Source: Flavobacterium sp.
GTDB taxonomy: Bacteria; Bacteroidota; Bacteroidia; Flavobacteriales; Flavobacteriaceae
NCBI GenBank assembly: GCA_030150335.1
Contig: JASLGC010000013.1
Span: 1-7,376, forward strand
DNA: 7,376 nt
Direction: 5' to 3'
The position numbers and the translations under genes were made by a program. The notes beneath the pieces were generated by a model, which saw only the letters and a list, made by a program, of their open reading frames with translations, did not search any database and was not told the DNA's origin. Shown piece after piece: positions 1-6,810 of the stretch; the stretch's first letter is position 1; every line of letters begins with the position of its first letter.

Positions 1-741
1 GGTTACCCATTAGAAATAGGTTCAAGACACCCTATCTCATTGGTAAAAAATCAAATTGTTGATATTTTCAACTCTATTGGTTTCAACATTTCAGAAGGTC
101 CAGAAATTGAAGATGACTGGCATAACTTCGAAGCATTGAACTTCCCTGAGTATCACCCAGCGAGAGACATGCAAGATACTTTCTTCGTACAAACTAATCC
201 AGAGCACTTATTACGTACACATACGTCATCTGTTCAGGTTCGTTATATGGAGAAAAACACTCCTCCTTTGAGAACAATCTCTCCAGGACGTGTATTTAGA
301 AACGAAGCTATCTCTTCACGTTCACACTGTATCTTCCACCAAGTAGAAGGATTGTACATTGATAAAGATGTTTCTTTTGCAGATTTAAAACAAACATTGT
401 TATACTTCACAAAAGAGATGTTTGGTAAATCTAAGATTCGTTTACGTCCATCTTACTTCCCGTTCACTGAACCAAGTGCAGAAGTAGATATCTATTGGGG
501 ATTGAAAACAGAAACTGACTACCGTATTACAAAAGGTACAGGATGGTTAGAAATCATGGGATGTGGAATGGTAGATCCTAATGTATTGAAAAATTGTAAC
601 ATTGATCCTAACGAATACAGCGGTTTCGCTTTCGGTATGGGTATTGAGCGTATTGCAATGTTATTATACCAAATCGGAGATATCCGTATGTTCTATGAAA
701 ACGATGTACGTTTCTTAGAGCAATTTAAAACAAGCTTCTAA
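1..741 (+). CDS. pheS: Phenylalanyl-tRNA synthetase alpha subunit, C-terminal part (5' end outside window)
   Basis: This is the catalytic alpha subunit of the cytoplasmic alpha2-beta2 enzyme that charges tRNA-Phe with phenylalanine using ATP. The frame is open from base 1 (beginning GYPLEIGSRHPIS), so the TTG at 40 is an internal codon and not a start. 246 residues are visible. The missing N-terminus would hold the coiled-coil tRNA-binding arm and the start of the core; family members are usually about 340 residues. Class II synthetase signatures are clear: motif 2 with GRVFRNEAISSRSH followed by FHQVEG (visible residues about 96-117), the EPSAEVDIYWG strand (about 157-167), and motif 3 GFAFGMGIERIAMLLYQIGD near residues 208-227. 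The stop codon is TAA at 739-741 and a strong terminator follows 20 bases later, so pheS is the last gene of its transcript. No pheT is visible downstream. Nothing looks damaged. Confidence 0.97.
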   Translation, partial: GYPLEIGSRHPISLVKNQIVDIFNSIGFNISEGPEIEDDWHNFEALNFPEYHPARDMQDTFFVQTNPEHLLRTHTSSVQVRYMEKNTPPLRTISPGRVFRNEAISSRSHCIFHQVEGLYIDKDVSFADLKQTLLYFTKEMFGKSKIRLRPSYFPFTEPSAEVDIYWGLKTETDYRITKGTGWLEIMGCGMVDPNVLKNCNIDPNEYSGFAFGMGIERIAMLLYQIGDIRMFYENDVRFLEQFKTSF

Positions 742-760
742 TTAGAATAGCCTATATATA

Positions 761-794
761 AAGCCGACTTCAAACAAACGAAGTCGGCTTTTTT
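761..794 (+). terminator. Intrinsic terminator of pheS
   Basis: A perfect 10-bp inverted repeat (AAGCCGACTT at 761-770 and AAGTCGGCTT at 781-790) encloses a 10-base loop and runs into a T tract ending at 794. It lies 19 bases after the pheS stop and is a classic Rho-independent terminator for the plus strand. Confidence 0.92.
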
Positions 795-868
795 ATGCTC
801 TATTGTCATCAATTGAAGGCTTACTTTTGATGTCTATATTAATTATTATAATTTGTTTCTAAGCACAA

Positions 869-963
869 TGCCGGCACATGTCTGGCACCTTTCTCCACAA
901 AAGCGCCTTGTTTTGGGGCTAAACTGCCGGAAATGTGCCAGTATTCAGCTATATAGTGCCAGA
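869..963. repeat. Cluster of short inverted/direct TGCC(G/A)G repeats in intergenic region
   Basis: The 328-base gap between pheS and the next gene is AT-rich except for this block. It contains the perfect palindrome TGCCGGCA (869-876). CTGGCA (the minus-strand copy of TGCCAG) lies at 882-887, and plus-strand copies lie at 925-930 (TGCCGG), 936-941 (TGCCAG) and 957-962 (TGCCAG). TCTGGCAC (881-888) is exactly complementary to GTGCCAGA (956-963), and GGCACAT (873-879) to ATGTGCC (933-939). An imperfect inner hairpin may form from 902-907 and 915-920. Same-strand copies are 11 and 21 bases apart, close to one and two helical turns. This could be an interspersed palindromic element, a folded RNA or a multi-site operator. 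No coding potential was seen. Confidence 0.6.
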
Positions 964-1037
964 AAACTACTTTTAAACTATATCACTATACTTTGAGTAC
1001 TGTAACCTAAGTTACCCTCTACAATCGGTAATCCTTT

Positions 1038-1045
1038 TAACTTTG
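1038..1045 (+). promoter_or_regulatory. Bacteroidota-type -7 promoter box (TAACTTTG)
   Basis: TAACTTTG matches the Bacteroidota housekeeping -7 consensus TAnnTTTG exactly. It ends 24 bases before the ATG of the haem lipoprotein gene, giving a short predicted leader. No convincing -33 TTG element is present at the usual spacing, so the promoter may be weak or activator-dependent. Confidence 0.5.
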
Positions 1046-1069
1046 AGACACTAACTAAAATAGATTATA

Positions 1070-1630
1070 ATGAAAAAGATTCTTTTGTTGTCTTTAGCAA
1101 CCTTTGCGTTGGTTTCTTGTGGAGAAAAGCAAAAAGATACTCTTGATTTAGAAGCATTGAAAATACAAGGAGATTCTATAACAACAGTAACTCAAAAAGC
1201 CCTAATGTCAAACGTTGCAAACGCTATTGCAAAAGGAGGAACTACTTATGGAGTAGAATTTTGTAATACCAAAGCATTAGTGATTACTGATTCTCTTTCT
1301 AAAAAATACGAGGCTACTATTCAACGTGTAACCAATAAAAATAGAAACGCAGATAATGAGCTATCCACTGCAAATGACAAAGCTATTTTTAGCGCCTTTA
1401 CAGAGAATACTCAACTGCAAGATAGTCTTGTTGCAGAAAACGGAAAGCACGTCTATTACAAGCGTATTAATCTTGGGATGGAAACTTGCTTAAAGTGTCA
1501 TGGAACACCAGAATCAAATATAGATGGAGAAACCTATGCTAAGATTAGAGAGCATTACCCTCTTGATAAAGCTGTTGGTTATAACCTAAAAGAACTAAGA
1601 GGAATGTGGAAAATCACATTTGATAAATAA
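1070..1630 (+). CDS. DUF3365 (Tll0287-like) haem-binding lipoprotein
   Basis: A 186-residue predicted exported lipoprotein. Residues 1-16 form a short basic then hydrophobic signal ending in LVSC, with the lipidated cysteine at residue 17. The mature start (CGEKQKD) carries no clear acidic surface-export signal, so a periplasm-facing anchor is the simplest guess. The rest matches the DUF3365/Tll0287-like family: a conserved EFCN cysteine near residue 65, an RVTNKNRNADNE segment at about 86-97, one c-type haem motif CLKCH at 140-144, and the family ending VGYNLKELRG (169-178). Attachment of one haem c is therefore expected. Family members are thought to act in redox or gas sensing or electron transfer, but no partner domain is fused here and no partner gene is adjacent. 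The ATG at 1070 is supported by the signal peptide and the promoter box; there is no Shine-Dalgarno site. The physiological role is not known. Confidence 0.88.
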   Translation: MKKILLLSLATFALVSCGEKQKDTLDLEALKIQGDSITTVTQKALMSNVANAIAKGGTTYGVEFCNTKALVITDSLSKKYEATIQRVTNKNRNADNELSTANDKAIFSAFTENTQLQDSLVAENGKHVYYKRINLGMETCLKCHGTPESNIDGETYAKIREHYPLDKAVGYNLKELRGMWKITFDK

Positions 1631-1633
1631 ACA

Positions 1634-1660
1634 AAAAGGATGCTTACTCAGCATCCTTTT
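1634..1660. terminator. Bidirectional terminator between convergent genes
   Basis: A perfect 10-bp stem (AAAAGGATGC at 1634-1643 and GCATCCTTTT at 1651-1660) with a 7-base loop sits in the 33 bases between two convergent stop codons. The A run on the left and the T run on the right let it work in both directions. It ends 3 bases from the DUF5686 stop. Confidence 0.88.
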
Positions 1661-1663
1661 CTG

Positions 1664-4156
1664 TTATAAATTTGCTTTAATTCCTAACATTATTCCGTCC
1701 TTGACAAACTTACTTCCTTGATAAGACCTTATATAATCAATGCGAAAGAATTTGAATTTCCCAAAACCAAAATTACTCAACCCCACATTAAACTCCTGAT
1801 AAGGCTTGTTATCTGAAGTAATTGCATTGTGATATCCTACCACTGTGTTCCAACCTGTCCATCTTAACAAGGGAATTTTGTTCATAATAAACCCATTGAA
1901 ATTATATTCAAGATGCGTTTCTACAAATGATTTATTTGTACTTAAACTATAGTAAGGTAACAAACCAAACGACTTTAGGTAACTTGAATTTAAGTTTAAA
2001 TGAGTTTCATTACCTCCAAAGTGTTTTCTGTCAACAAAAGAGATTCCATCTCCACTAAAGTAATGTCCTGCCTTTATATTGTAATCAAATATTCCCTTAT
2101 TACTCACTGAAATAGATTGCCATAAATTAGTTTGTACAAAGTCGTAATTATAATTTTTATCACTACCACCAAATCCTTTCTCGTAAAACAAATTAATTCG
2201 TGGATAGTCTTTATTTGGCATATAAAACTTTTTGTCTGGATATCTGATTATACTTTGTCCGAAATAAATATCCGCAGATGCACTGAACTTGTACAAATGA
2301 TGCTTCTCAATAGGTGCACTTAGAAAATTATCAGGCTGTAAGGGGTCGTTTGAAGTATATGCTCTACTTCCTGTATAAAAAGATCCATTCGCGTTGTTAA
2401 ACAACGGTTTTCTTTGTTCATACCCTACAGATGCACCAATTTTCAATGCATGATCAAAAGTATTTGTAGTAAACCCAACATAAGCCTCCTCATTGTTGTA
2501 ATACTTTGCAAAATTCTTTCGTGCTAATAAAGAATAAATACCATTCATATATTCCTCTATGTTTGGAGAATAATATTGATTAATCTTCGTTCCTCCTTTT
2601 GCATAGATATACGTTTTATTTTCATCTCCAAAATAATGAGAAACTCTCCCATAAGGTCTTAATCGCTCAGAGGCAAAACCATAATCAAGATTGGTACTTA
2701 AATGTGTAGAAGACTTTTTCTCCTTATTGTAAAAAGATACTCCTACGCCTGCATTCATATTTAAGCCTTGAACAGTATTAAAGCCAATATTATTAGGACT
2801 TATAATACCCGAATAGCGAAATTGAAACTTTTCATTGGCAGATCTGTAATAATATCCTCCAACTATATCACTAATGTGAAACTTGTTATATTTACGACGA
2901 ATACTGTCTTTATATGCAGGAGATTCCTTAATCAAACGAATACTATCTTTAAACTGATAATCCTTAACTTCCTCATCTGTCAATGAAAATAATCTATTCT
3001 CATCCCAAAAACCATCTTCTTTCTTATTAACGTCTTTTGCGTAGGAAAGTATTTCTTTTCCAAAATCAGCTTTTGTAAAGTTTGGTTGAAAATCATAATT
3101 GTTAAACACACTCAAAAACACACCTTTTCCCTTTAAGCCTAAAACTCCAAAAATGAGCTCTATATTCTGGCTTTTCTTTATCCAATTACTCACGCTTTCA
3201 TCATAAAAGAAACTTTGGCTAATACTCATTGTTTCAATCAATGGCTGTTGTGCACTTGCTCCTGTTATTACCAAATCCACTCCATAGATAGCAGAATTTT
3301 TGTCATCAAGAAAGATATAACCTGAAAACACGGGTTGTGTTTTAACCTTAGGAATTATCTTAATCTTGTTTATTACGCGATTGTTATCTTTAAAAGTAGC
3401 TTCTAATTTGTACTTATAATAATAAAGTGCGTTATCCGCTATTGGCGAGATTATTTTTGCTTCAGAGTCAGCGATGTTTATATAGTTTTCATAAAAATCG
3501 TAAAATGATTCATCTGCTGAGTTAAAGCTGTATCCACTATTAGAACCACTTACTTTGGATGCTGTAATATGCTCTCTAAGCTGATTTGGCTTTTGATATT
3601 TCACTTCAGATACTGTTTCAGACAAATAGACAATTCCCTTACCTAAAGAGTCAATTCCACTATTCATTACATCTCCCTCGTGTAACTTCTTTCGAATCAT
3701 CTTAGGAATTGCTAAAGTTTTAATCAATCCTTTAGAGTAAAAGTCAACTGTAAAACTACCTGTAGAAGCTCTGTTCTCTTTTTTCTTTTTTATTGCCCTT
3801 TTAATCAATTGATCTGCAGAGTCGTTCCCCACTTGAATAACAATATCATCTAAAAGACTACTCTCTTCTTCTAATACTACATCTTGTACAAGAGGAGAGC
3901 CAGTATAAACTACATTAATTCTCTTTGTCTTAAAGCCCAATAATTGGTAAACAAGTGAATATTCCTTTGGAGTATTAGACTTTACATTGAATTCGTAACT
4001 CCCTTTTTCGTTGCTAATAACACCCTGTTGGGTATCCTCAATTATAACAGTTACAAAGCTTATAGGTATGCCCTTATCACTATAAACAGTTCCTTTTATT
4101 TGTCCAAAAGAGAAAAAGCTAAAAAGGAAAATAATGGTTAAAAAAAAATATTTCAT
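1664..4156 (-). CDS. DUF5686 outer-membrane protein with carboxypeptidase-regulatory-like N-terminal domain
   Basis: An 830-residue envelope protein. Residues 1-18 are a Sec signal peptide (very hydrophobic, ending SFFSFG before Q19). Residues 19 to about 95 form a CarboxypepD_reg-like beta-sandwich (KGTVYSDKGIPISFVTVIIE, then SNEKGSYEF), the domain also found at the front of TonB-dependent receptors. The body is the DUF5686 family, including IFLDDKNSAIYGVDLVITG near 281-299 and the conserved FWDENRLFSLTDEE stretch starting at 383. The last about 350 residues alternate aromatic and polar positions as in a beta-barrel and end in a barrel-like strand (SKFVKDGIMLGIKANL). No TonB plug domain is seen, so this is not a standard SusC-type transporter. 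Its function is not established. The start follows from the signal peptide. It is divergent from the reductase gene across 209 bases. A weak TTCATTTG box on the minus strand near 4218-4225 might be its promoter. Confidence 0.88.
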   Translation of the reverse strand: MKYFFLTIIFLFSFFSFGQIKGTVYSDKGIPISFVTVIIEDTQQGVISNEKGSYEFNVKSNTPKEYSLVYQLLGFKTKRINVVYTGSPLVQDVVLEEESSLLDDIVIQVGNDSADQLIKRAIKKKKENRASTGSFTVDFYSKGLIKTLAIPKMIRKKLHEGDVMNSGIDSLGKGIVYLSETVSEVKYQKPNQLREHITASKVSGSNSGYSFNSADESFYDFYENYINIADSEAKIISPIADNALYYYKYKLEATFKDNNRVINKIKIIPKVKTQPVFSGYIFLDDKNSAIYGVDLVITGASAQQPLIETMSISQSFFYDESVSNWIKKSQNIELIFGVLGLKGKGVFLSVFNNYDFQPNFTKADFGKEILSYAKDVNKKEDGFWDENRLFSLTDEEVKDYQFKDSIRLIKESPAYKDSIRRKYNKFHISDIVGGYYYRSANEKFQFRYSGIISPNNIGFNTVQGLNMNAGVGVSFYNKEKKSSTHLSTNLDYGFASERLRPYGRVSHYFGDENKTYIYAKGGTKINQYYSPNIEEYMNGIYSLLARKNFAKYYNNEEAYVGFTTNTFDHALKIGASVGYEQRKPLFNNANGSFYTGSRAYTSNDPLQPDNFLSAPIEKHHLYKFSASADIYFGQSIIRYPDKKFYMPNKDYPRINLFYEKGFGGSDKNYNYDFVQTNLWQSISVSNKGIFDYNIKAGHYFSGDGISFVDRKHFGGNETHLNLNSSYLKSFGLLPYYSLSTNKSFVETHLEYNFNGFIMNKIPLLRWTGWNTVVGYHNAITSDNKPYQEFNVGLSNFGFGKFKFFRIDYIRSYQGSKFVKDGIMLGIKANL

Positions 4157-4335
4157 CTTATAAAATTATGGTTAGTTACAATAAGAACGATAATCACTCT
4201 ATTTATGTTACATTTCTCAAATGAAATATTGAAAATGTTTTACTCTTTTATGTAAGCCATTATTCTCTAAACTTCTAAATAGCATAAAATTGAGTCAAAG
4301 GAGCCAATAAAGTTTAAATAAGTCAATCGGTTTTG

Positions 4336-4343
4336 TATTTTTG
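4336..4343 (+). promoter_or_regulatory. Bacteroidota-type -7 promoter box (TATTTTTG)
   Basis: TATTTTTG fits TAnnTTTG and ends 22 bases before the ATG at 4366, nearly the same distance as the box before the haem lipoprotein gene. No good -33 TTG lies upstream. It overlaps a possible in-frame extension beginning with TTG at 4333, which argues that this stretch is promoter and leader and not coding. Confidence 0.45.
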
Positions 4344-4365
4344 TTTAATTCAAACAAAACTAACT

Positions 4366-5418
4366 ATGTCAAGATTCAACCTATTAACTGTAAAAGAAGT
4401 TCGCAAAGAAACTCCTAATGCAGTTTCAATTGTGTTTGATATTCCTGCTGAATTAAAAAGCGAATATGCCTATATCGCAGGACAATACTTAAACATCAAG
4501 CACAAGCATGAAGGAAAAGAGATAAGAAGAGCATATTCTATCTGTTCTTCACCAACGAGTAATGAAATTAGAGTTGCTGTTAAGAAAGTAGAACACGGTG
4601 TGTTTTCTACCTATGCAAATGAAGTTTTAAAAGCAGGAGACCAATTAGAAGTAGAATCACCAGAAGGAAGATTTACTTTTGAACCAACTACAGACGCAGC
4701 TAATAACTATGCAGCCTTTGCTGCGGGAAGTGGAATTACTCCAGTAATGGCTATCCTTAAAACAGTATTAGAACAAGAAGTAAATAGCAAGTTCGTATTA
4801 GTTTACGGAAACAAAAATACAGAGGAAACAATCTTCCATAAGGAATTACACTTATTACAAGAACAATATCCTGAGCGTTTATTCGTACATTTTGTTTACT
4901 CAAGAGTACGTGAAGAAGACTCAATTTTTGGACGTATTGACAAAGCAGCTATCAACTTTGTAGTGAACAATAAACACAAAGAAAAAGAGTTTGCACGTTT
5001 CTTCTTATGTGGACCAGAAGATATGATTAATACAGTTAGGACTACTTTAATAGAACGCGGTATTAACCAAGAGAAAATCTCTAATGAGATATTTACACCA
5101 AACACAGATGGAGTTGACCCTATTGAAGCAGAAGGTGGTTCTACAAAGGTTACAGTACTTGTAGATGATGATGAAACTACATTTGAAATGCCAAAAAGCG
5201 AGATATTGCTAAATGCTATATTAAAAGAAGGTATTGATGCACCATACTCTTGCCAAGGAGGAATTTGTAGTTCATGTATGTGTAAAATAGTAAAAGGATC
5301 TGCTGTAATGAGAAAGAACAGTATCCTAACTGACGAGGAGATTGCAGATGGATATATCTTATCATGTCAAGCACTTGTTACCTCAGATGAGATTTACGTT
5401 GACTATGACGATATGTAA
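4366..5418 (+). CDS. FAD/NAD(P)H-dependent 2Fe-2S ferredoxin reductase (PaaE/HmpX-like)
   Basis: A 350-residue cytoplasmic electron-transfer enzyme with three domains in order. The FAD-binding barrel (about 5-105) carries the flavin motif RAYS (55-58). The NAD(P)H-binding domain (about 112-235) has GSGITP (121-126) and CGPEDM (215-220). The C-terminal plant-type ferredoxin domain (about 260-350) has cluster cysteines at 296, 301, 304 and 334 (CX4CX2CX29C). All key residues are present. It should pass electrons from NAD(P)H through FAD to the cluster and then to an oxygenase or other acceptor. The architecture is that of PaaE, the reductase of phenylacetyl-CoA epoxidase, but no other paa genes are near, so the acceptor is unknown and a general ferredoxin-NADP reductase label is safer. 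ATG 4366 (MSRFNLL) is preferred over TTG 4333 because it begins the conserved domain and follows a promoter box. Confidence 0.93.
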   Translation: MSRFNLLTVKEVRKETPNAVSIVFDIPAELKSEYAYIAGQYLNIKHKHEGKEIRRAYSICSSPTSNEIRVAVKKVEHGVFSTYANEVLKAGDQLEVESPEGRFTFEPTTDAANNYAAFAAGSGITPVMAILKTVLEQEVNSKFVLVYGNKNTEETIFHKELHLLQEQYPERLFVHFVYSRVREEDSIFGRIDKAAINFVVNNKHKEKEFARFFLCGPEDMINTVRTTLIERGINQEKISNEIFTPNTDGVDPIEAEGGSTKVTVLVDDDETTFEMPKSEILLNAILKEGIDAPYSCQGGICSSCMCKIVKGSAVMRKNSILTDEEIADGYILSCQALVTSDEIYVDYDDM

Positions 5419-5426
5419 TAAATATA

Positions 5427-5459
5427 AAGCCTTTTCTTATTCGAAAAGGCTTCTTTTTT
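5427..5459 (+). terminator. Intrinsic terminator of the reductase gene
   Basis: A perfect 10-bp stem (AAGCCTTTTC at 5427-5436 and GAAAAGGCTT at 5443-5452) with a 6-base loop is followed by CTTTTTTT. It begins 8 bases after the stop codon. It also marks the edge between well-kept core sequence and the AT-rich patch to its right. Confidence 0.93.
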
Positions 5460-5520
5460 TAATATGATTCTTGATAATATAAAAATATTGATGTTTTAAA
5501 TTAATTTTATTGTATATTAA

Positions 5521-6156
5521 CATCTTAAAACTGGTTTATTTGTTAATTTTTAAGAGTAGTTCCTGGAAGAAAAAAGAAATAGTACCGCTATAACAGAGTT
5601 TGAATTAAATAAAGAAAATCCTTTTATCAAACAAGCAATTGAACATGTGCAAAATAATGTGGTTAAAAAGTATAAAAAGGTTATACTGAAACAGTATATA
5701 AAAAATGGTGAAGTCTTAAGGCATTCTCAATTTATGATACAGATAGAAGTAGATGAAAAACAATTTGAAAAACAATATTTGTCTAATTTTAGTGCTTTTT
5801 TTGATATAAAACCTCAAGCTATTAAAGTGTTTGAATATATTATAACTCAATTAATATCTAATAAAGATGAATTCATTTTCTTTATAGAAGATTGTATAGA
5901 ATACACTGGTTATAAAAGTGACACCAGTATCAAAATAGGATTTAACTAACTTTCTTCAAAATGAAATAATTGCAAGAGGTAAAATGAATACTTCTATTTT
6001 ATAAACCCTATGGTTGAATTTAATGAAAGTATAATTACATTCGCTAAAACATATGTGAAAAAGCAAAATAAAGAAAAATCTAAATTAAATACACAAGCCC
6101 CATATCACACGAATTTACTTGACCAAATAAAAGAATTTAAAAATTTTGAGAGGTAA
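5521..6156 (+). pseudogene. Broken RepL-like plasmid replication initiator
   Basis: The longest intact piece runs from GTG 5647 to TAA 5949. The same frame is open back to 5521 and reads protein-like there (FELNKENPFIKQAIEHVQNN) but has no ATG. Reading past the stop restores a family-like protein. Dropping one T from the TTT at 5941-5943 gives GLTNFLQNEIIARGK (to 5983). After a second shift between about 5984 and 5991, the original frame resumes as YFYFINPMVEFNESIITFAK, then TYVKKQ, and ends at TAA 6154-6156. The reconstruction is about 210 residues. From memory of the family it resembles flavobacterial RepL-like initiators with a winged-helix core: QIEVDEKQF, then FSAFFDIKPQAIKVFEYI, a helix-turn-helix-like stretch, then a wing ending in YFINPM. 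An intact protein would start replication of a small plasmid. The frameshifts and missing start suggest it is dead; sequencing error is the main alternative. Family assignment is moderate, and the broken state is well supported. Confidence 0.65.
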
Positions 6157-6172
6157 GAAAGAGAACTTTAGT

Positions 6173-6341
6173 ATGACCTTTTATGATAACGATTTAAAAA
6201 GGTGTTTTTTCAGAAAATGTTCATGATACAAACAAGACGATTGCTTGGGTAAATTCAAAAGGAATAATTTGGACTCACACAATGATATATGACCGAAGAA
6301 CAAGAGTTATGTTAGATATAAATATTATATTTTATAAATAA
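6173..6341 (+). pseudogene. Broken small ORF of unknown function (about 55 residues when repaired)
   Basis: ATG 6173 opens a frame reading MTFYDNDLKRCFF that stops at TGA 6224-6226. The next frame, open from 6198, reads SENVHDTNKTIAWVNSKG, then IIWTHTMIYDRRTRVM, and stops at TAA 6339-6341. Removing one T from the six-T run at 6205-6210 joins them into one continuous 55-residue protein. The protein is polar, has Trp/Tyr-rich beta-like segments, and has no signal peptide or membrane span. The frame before the ATG is also open back to 6131, overlapping the end of the RepL-like remnant, so the original gene could have been longer. I do not recognise the family. It lies 16 bases after the RepL-like stop and 14 bases before the next ORF, as if once part of the same small transcript. 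Confidence 0.4.
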
Positions 6342-6355
6342 AAAAATTAATTGAT

Positions 6356-6649
6356 ATGATTTCTATTTCACAGATGCCAGCAGAAATTGATGGATTTAAA
6401 ACTTTTATTCAAGTTTTTTTTATTATACTAATATTTCAGCTATTAATTAGGGCTTTCTTATCTTTTACACTACTTAGTATTAAAGGTGCATCTCTTGTTT
6501 CAAAAATAATTGTTTTTGTCTTAATAATAGTAAAAAGAGATTATGGATTTTGGAATGTTTTATTTTTATTTTCATTACTCTTTATAATTAGAATTCTATT
6601 CTCAATGATATTAAAAATAATATCTATATTTCAAAATTCTTTAAAGTAA
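6356..6649 (+). CDS. Small hypothetical membrane protein, about three transmembrane helices
   Basis: A 97-residue intact ORF from ATG 6356 to TAA 6647-6649. After a short polar N-terminus (MISISQMPAEIDGFK) there are three hydrophobic stretches, roughly residues 17-40, 46-59 and 65-93, with basic residues between them (IR at 31-32, K43, K50, KR at 60-61, R79, K87). It should sit in the inner membrane. I do not recognise the family. The sequence is extremely AT-rich (10 G/C in the 60 bases at 6541-6600), which by itself favours Phe, Ile, Leu and Lys codons, so some of the hydrophobicity may reflect composition. Support for a real gene is the clean ATG, uninterrupted length, an orderly hydrophobic/basic pattern and position 14 bases after the preceding ORF. 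No Shine-Dalgarno site or clear promoter is seen. A run of twelve A residues (6648-6659) begins inside its stop codon. Confidence 0.55.
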   Translation: MISISQMPAEIDGFKTFIQVFFIILIFQLLIRAFLSFTLLSIKGASLVSKIIVFVLIIVKRDYGFWNVLFLFSLLFIIRILFSMILKIISIFQNSLK

Positions 6650-6746
6650 AAAAAAAAAATGGAGTAATTTAAATCTTTGAACAAATAATTAAATATTTTT
6701 ATCATTTAGTGTATAAAGAATTCTATTACTATTATTTTATTGGCAT

Positions 6747-6779
6747 AAAAAAACTGCACAAGATTAAAACCTTGTACAG
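6747..6779 (-). terminator. Minus-strand terminator (second hairpin downstream of argH)
   Basis: CTGCACAAG (6754-6762) pairs with CTTGTACAG (6771-6779) with one mismatch and an 8-base loop. The seven A residues at 6747-6753 become a U tract when read on the minus strand, which gives a terminator pointing away from argH about 75 bases after its stop codon. Confidence 0.65.
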
Positions 6780-6810
6780 CTGATAAAATAATTTGGGTAT
6801 ATATAAGCAC

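Noticed and set aside
871..942. Sigma-54-like GG-N10-GC elements (873-886 on plus; reading down from about 942 on minus)
   Set aside because: The matches arise from the repeated TGCC(G/A)G units, deviate from TGGCACN5TTGC at the -12 side, and are not placed sensibly before a start codon.
2132..2986. Plus-strand ORFs at 2132-2323 and 2768-2986
   Set aside because: They lie antisense inside the well-supported DUF5686 gene and show no family-like features.
4896..5105. Minus-strand ORF inside the reductase gene
   Set aside because: It is an antisense shadow of the NAD(P)H-binding domain coding sequence.
5941..5991. Programmed frameshifting in the RepL-like gene
   Set aside because: Two opposite shifts would be needed within about 50 bases, with no slippery heptamer or downstream structure apparent, and the gene also lacks a start codon. 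Decay or sequence error is simpler.
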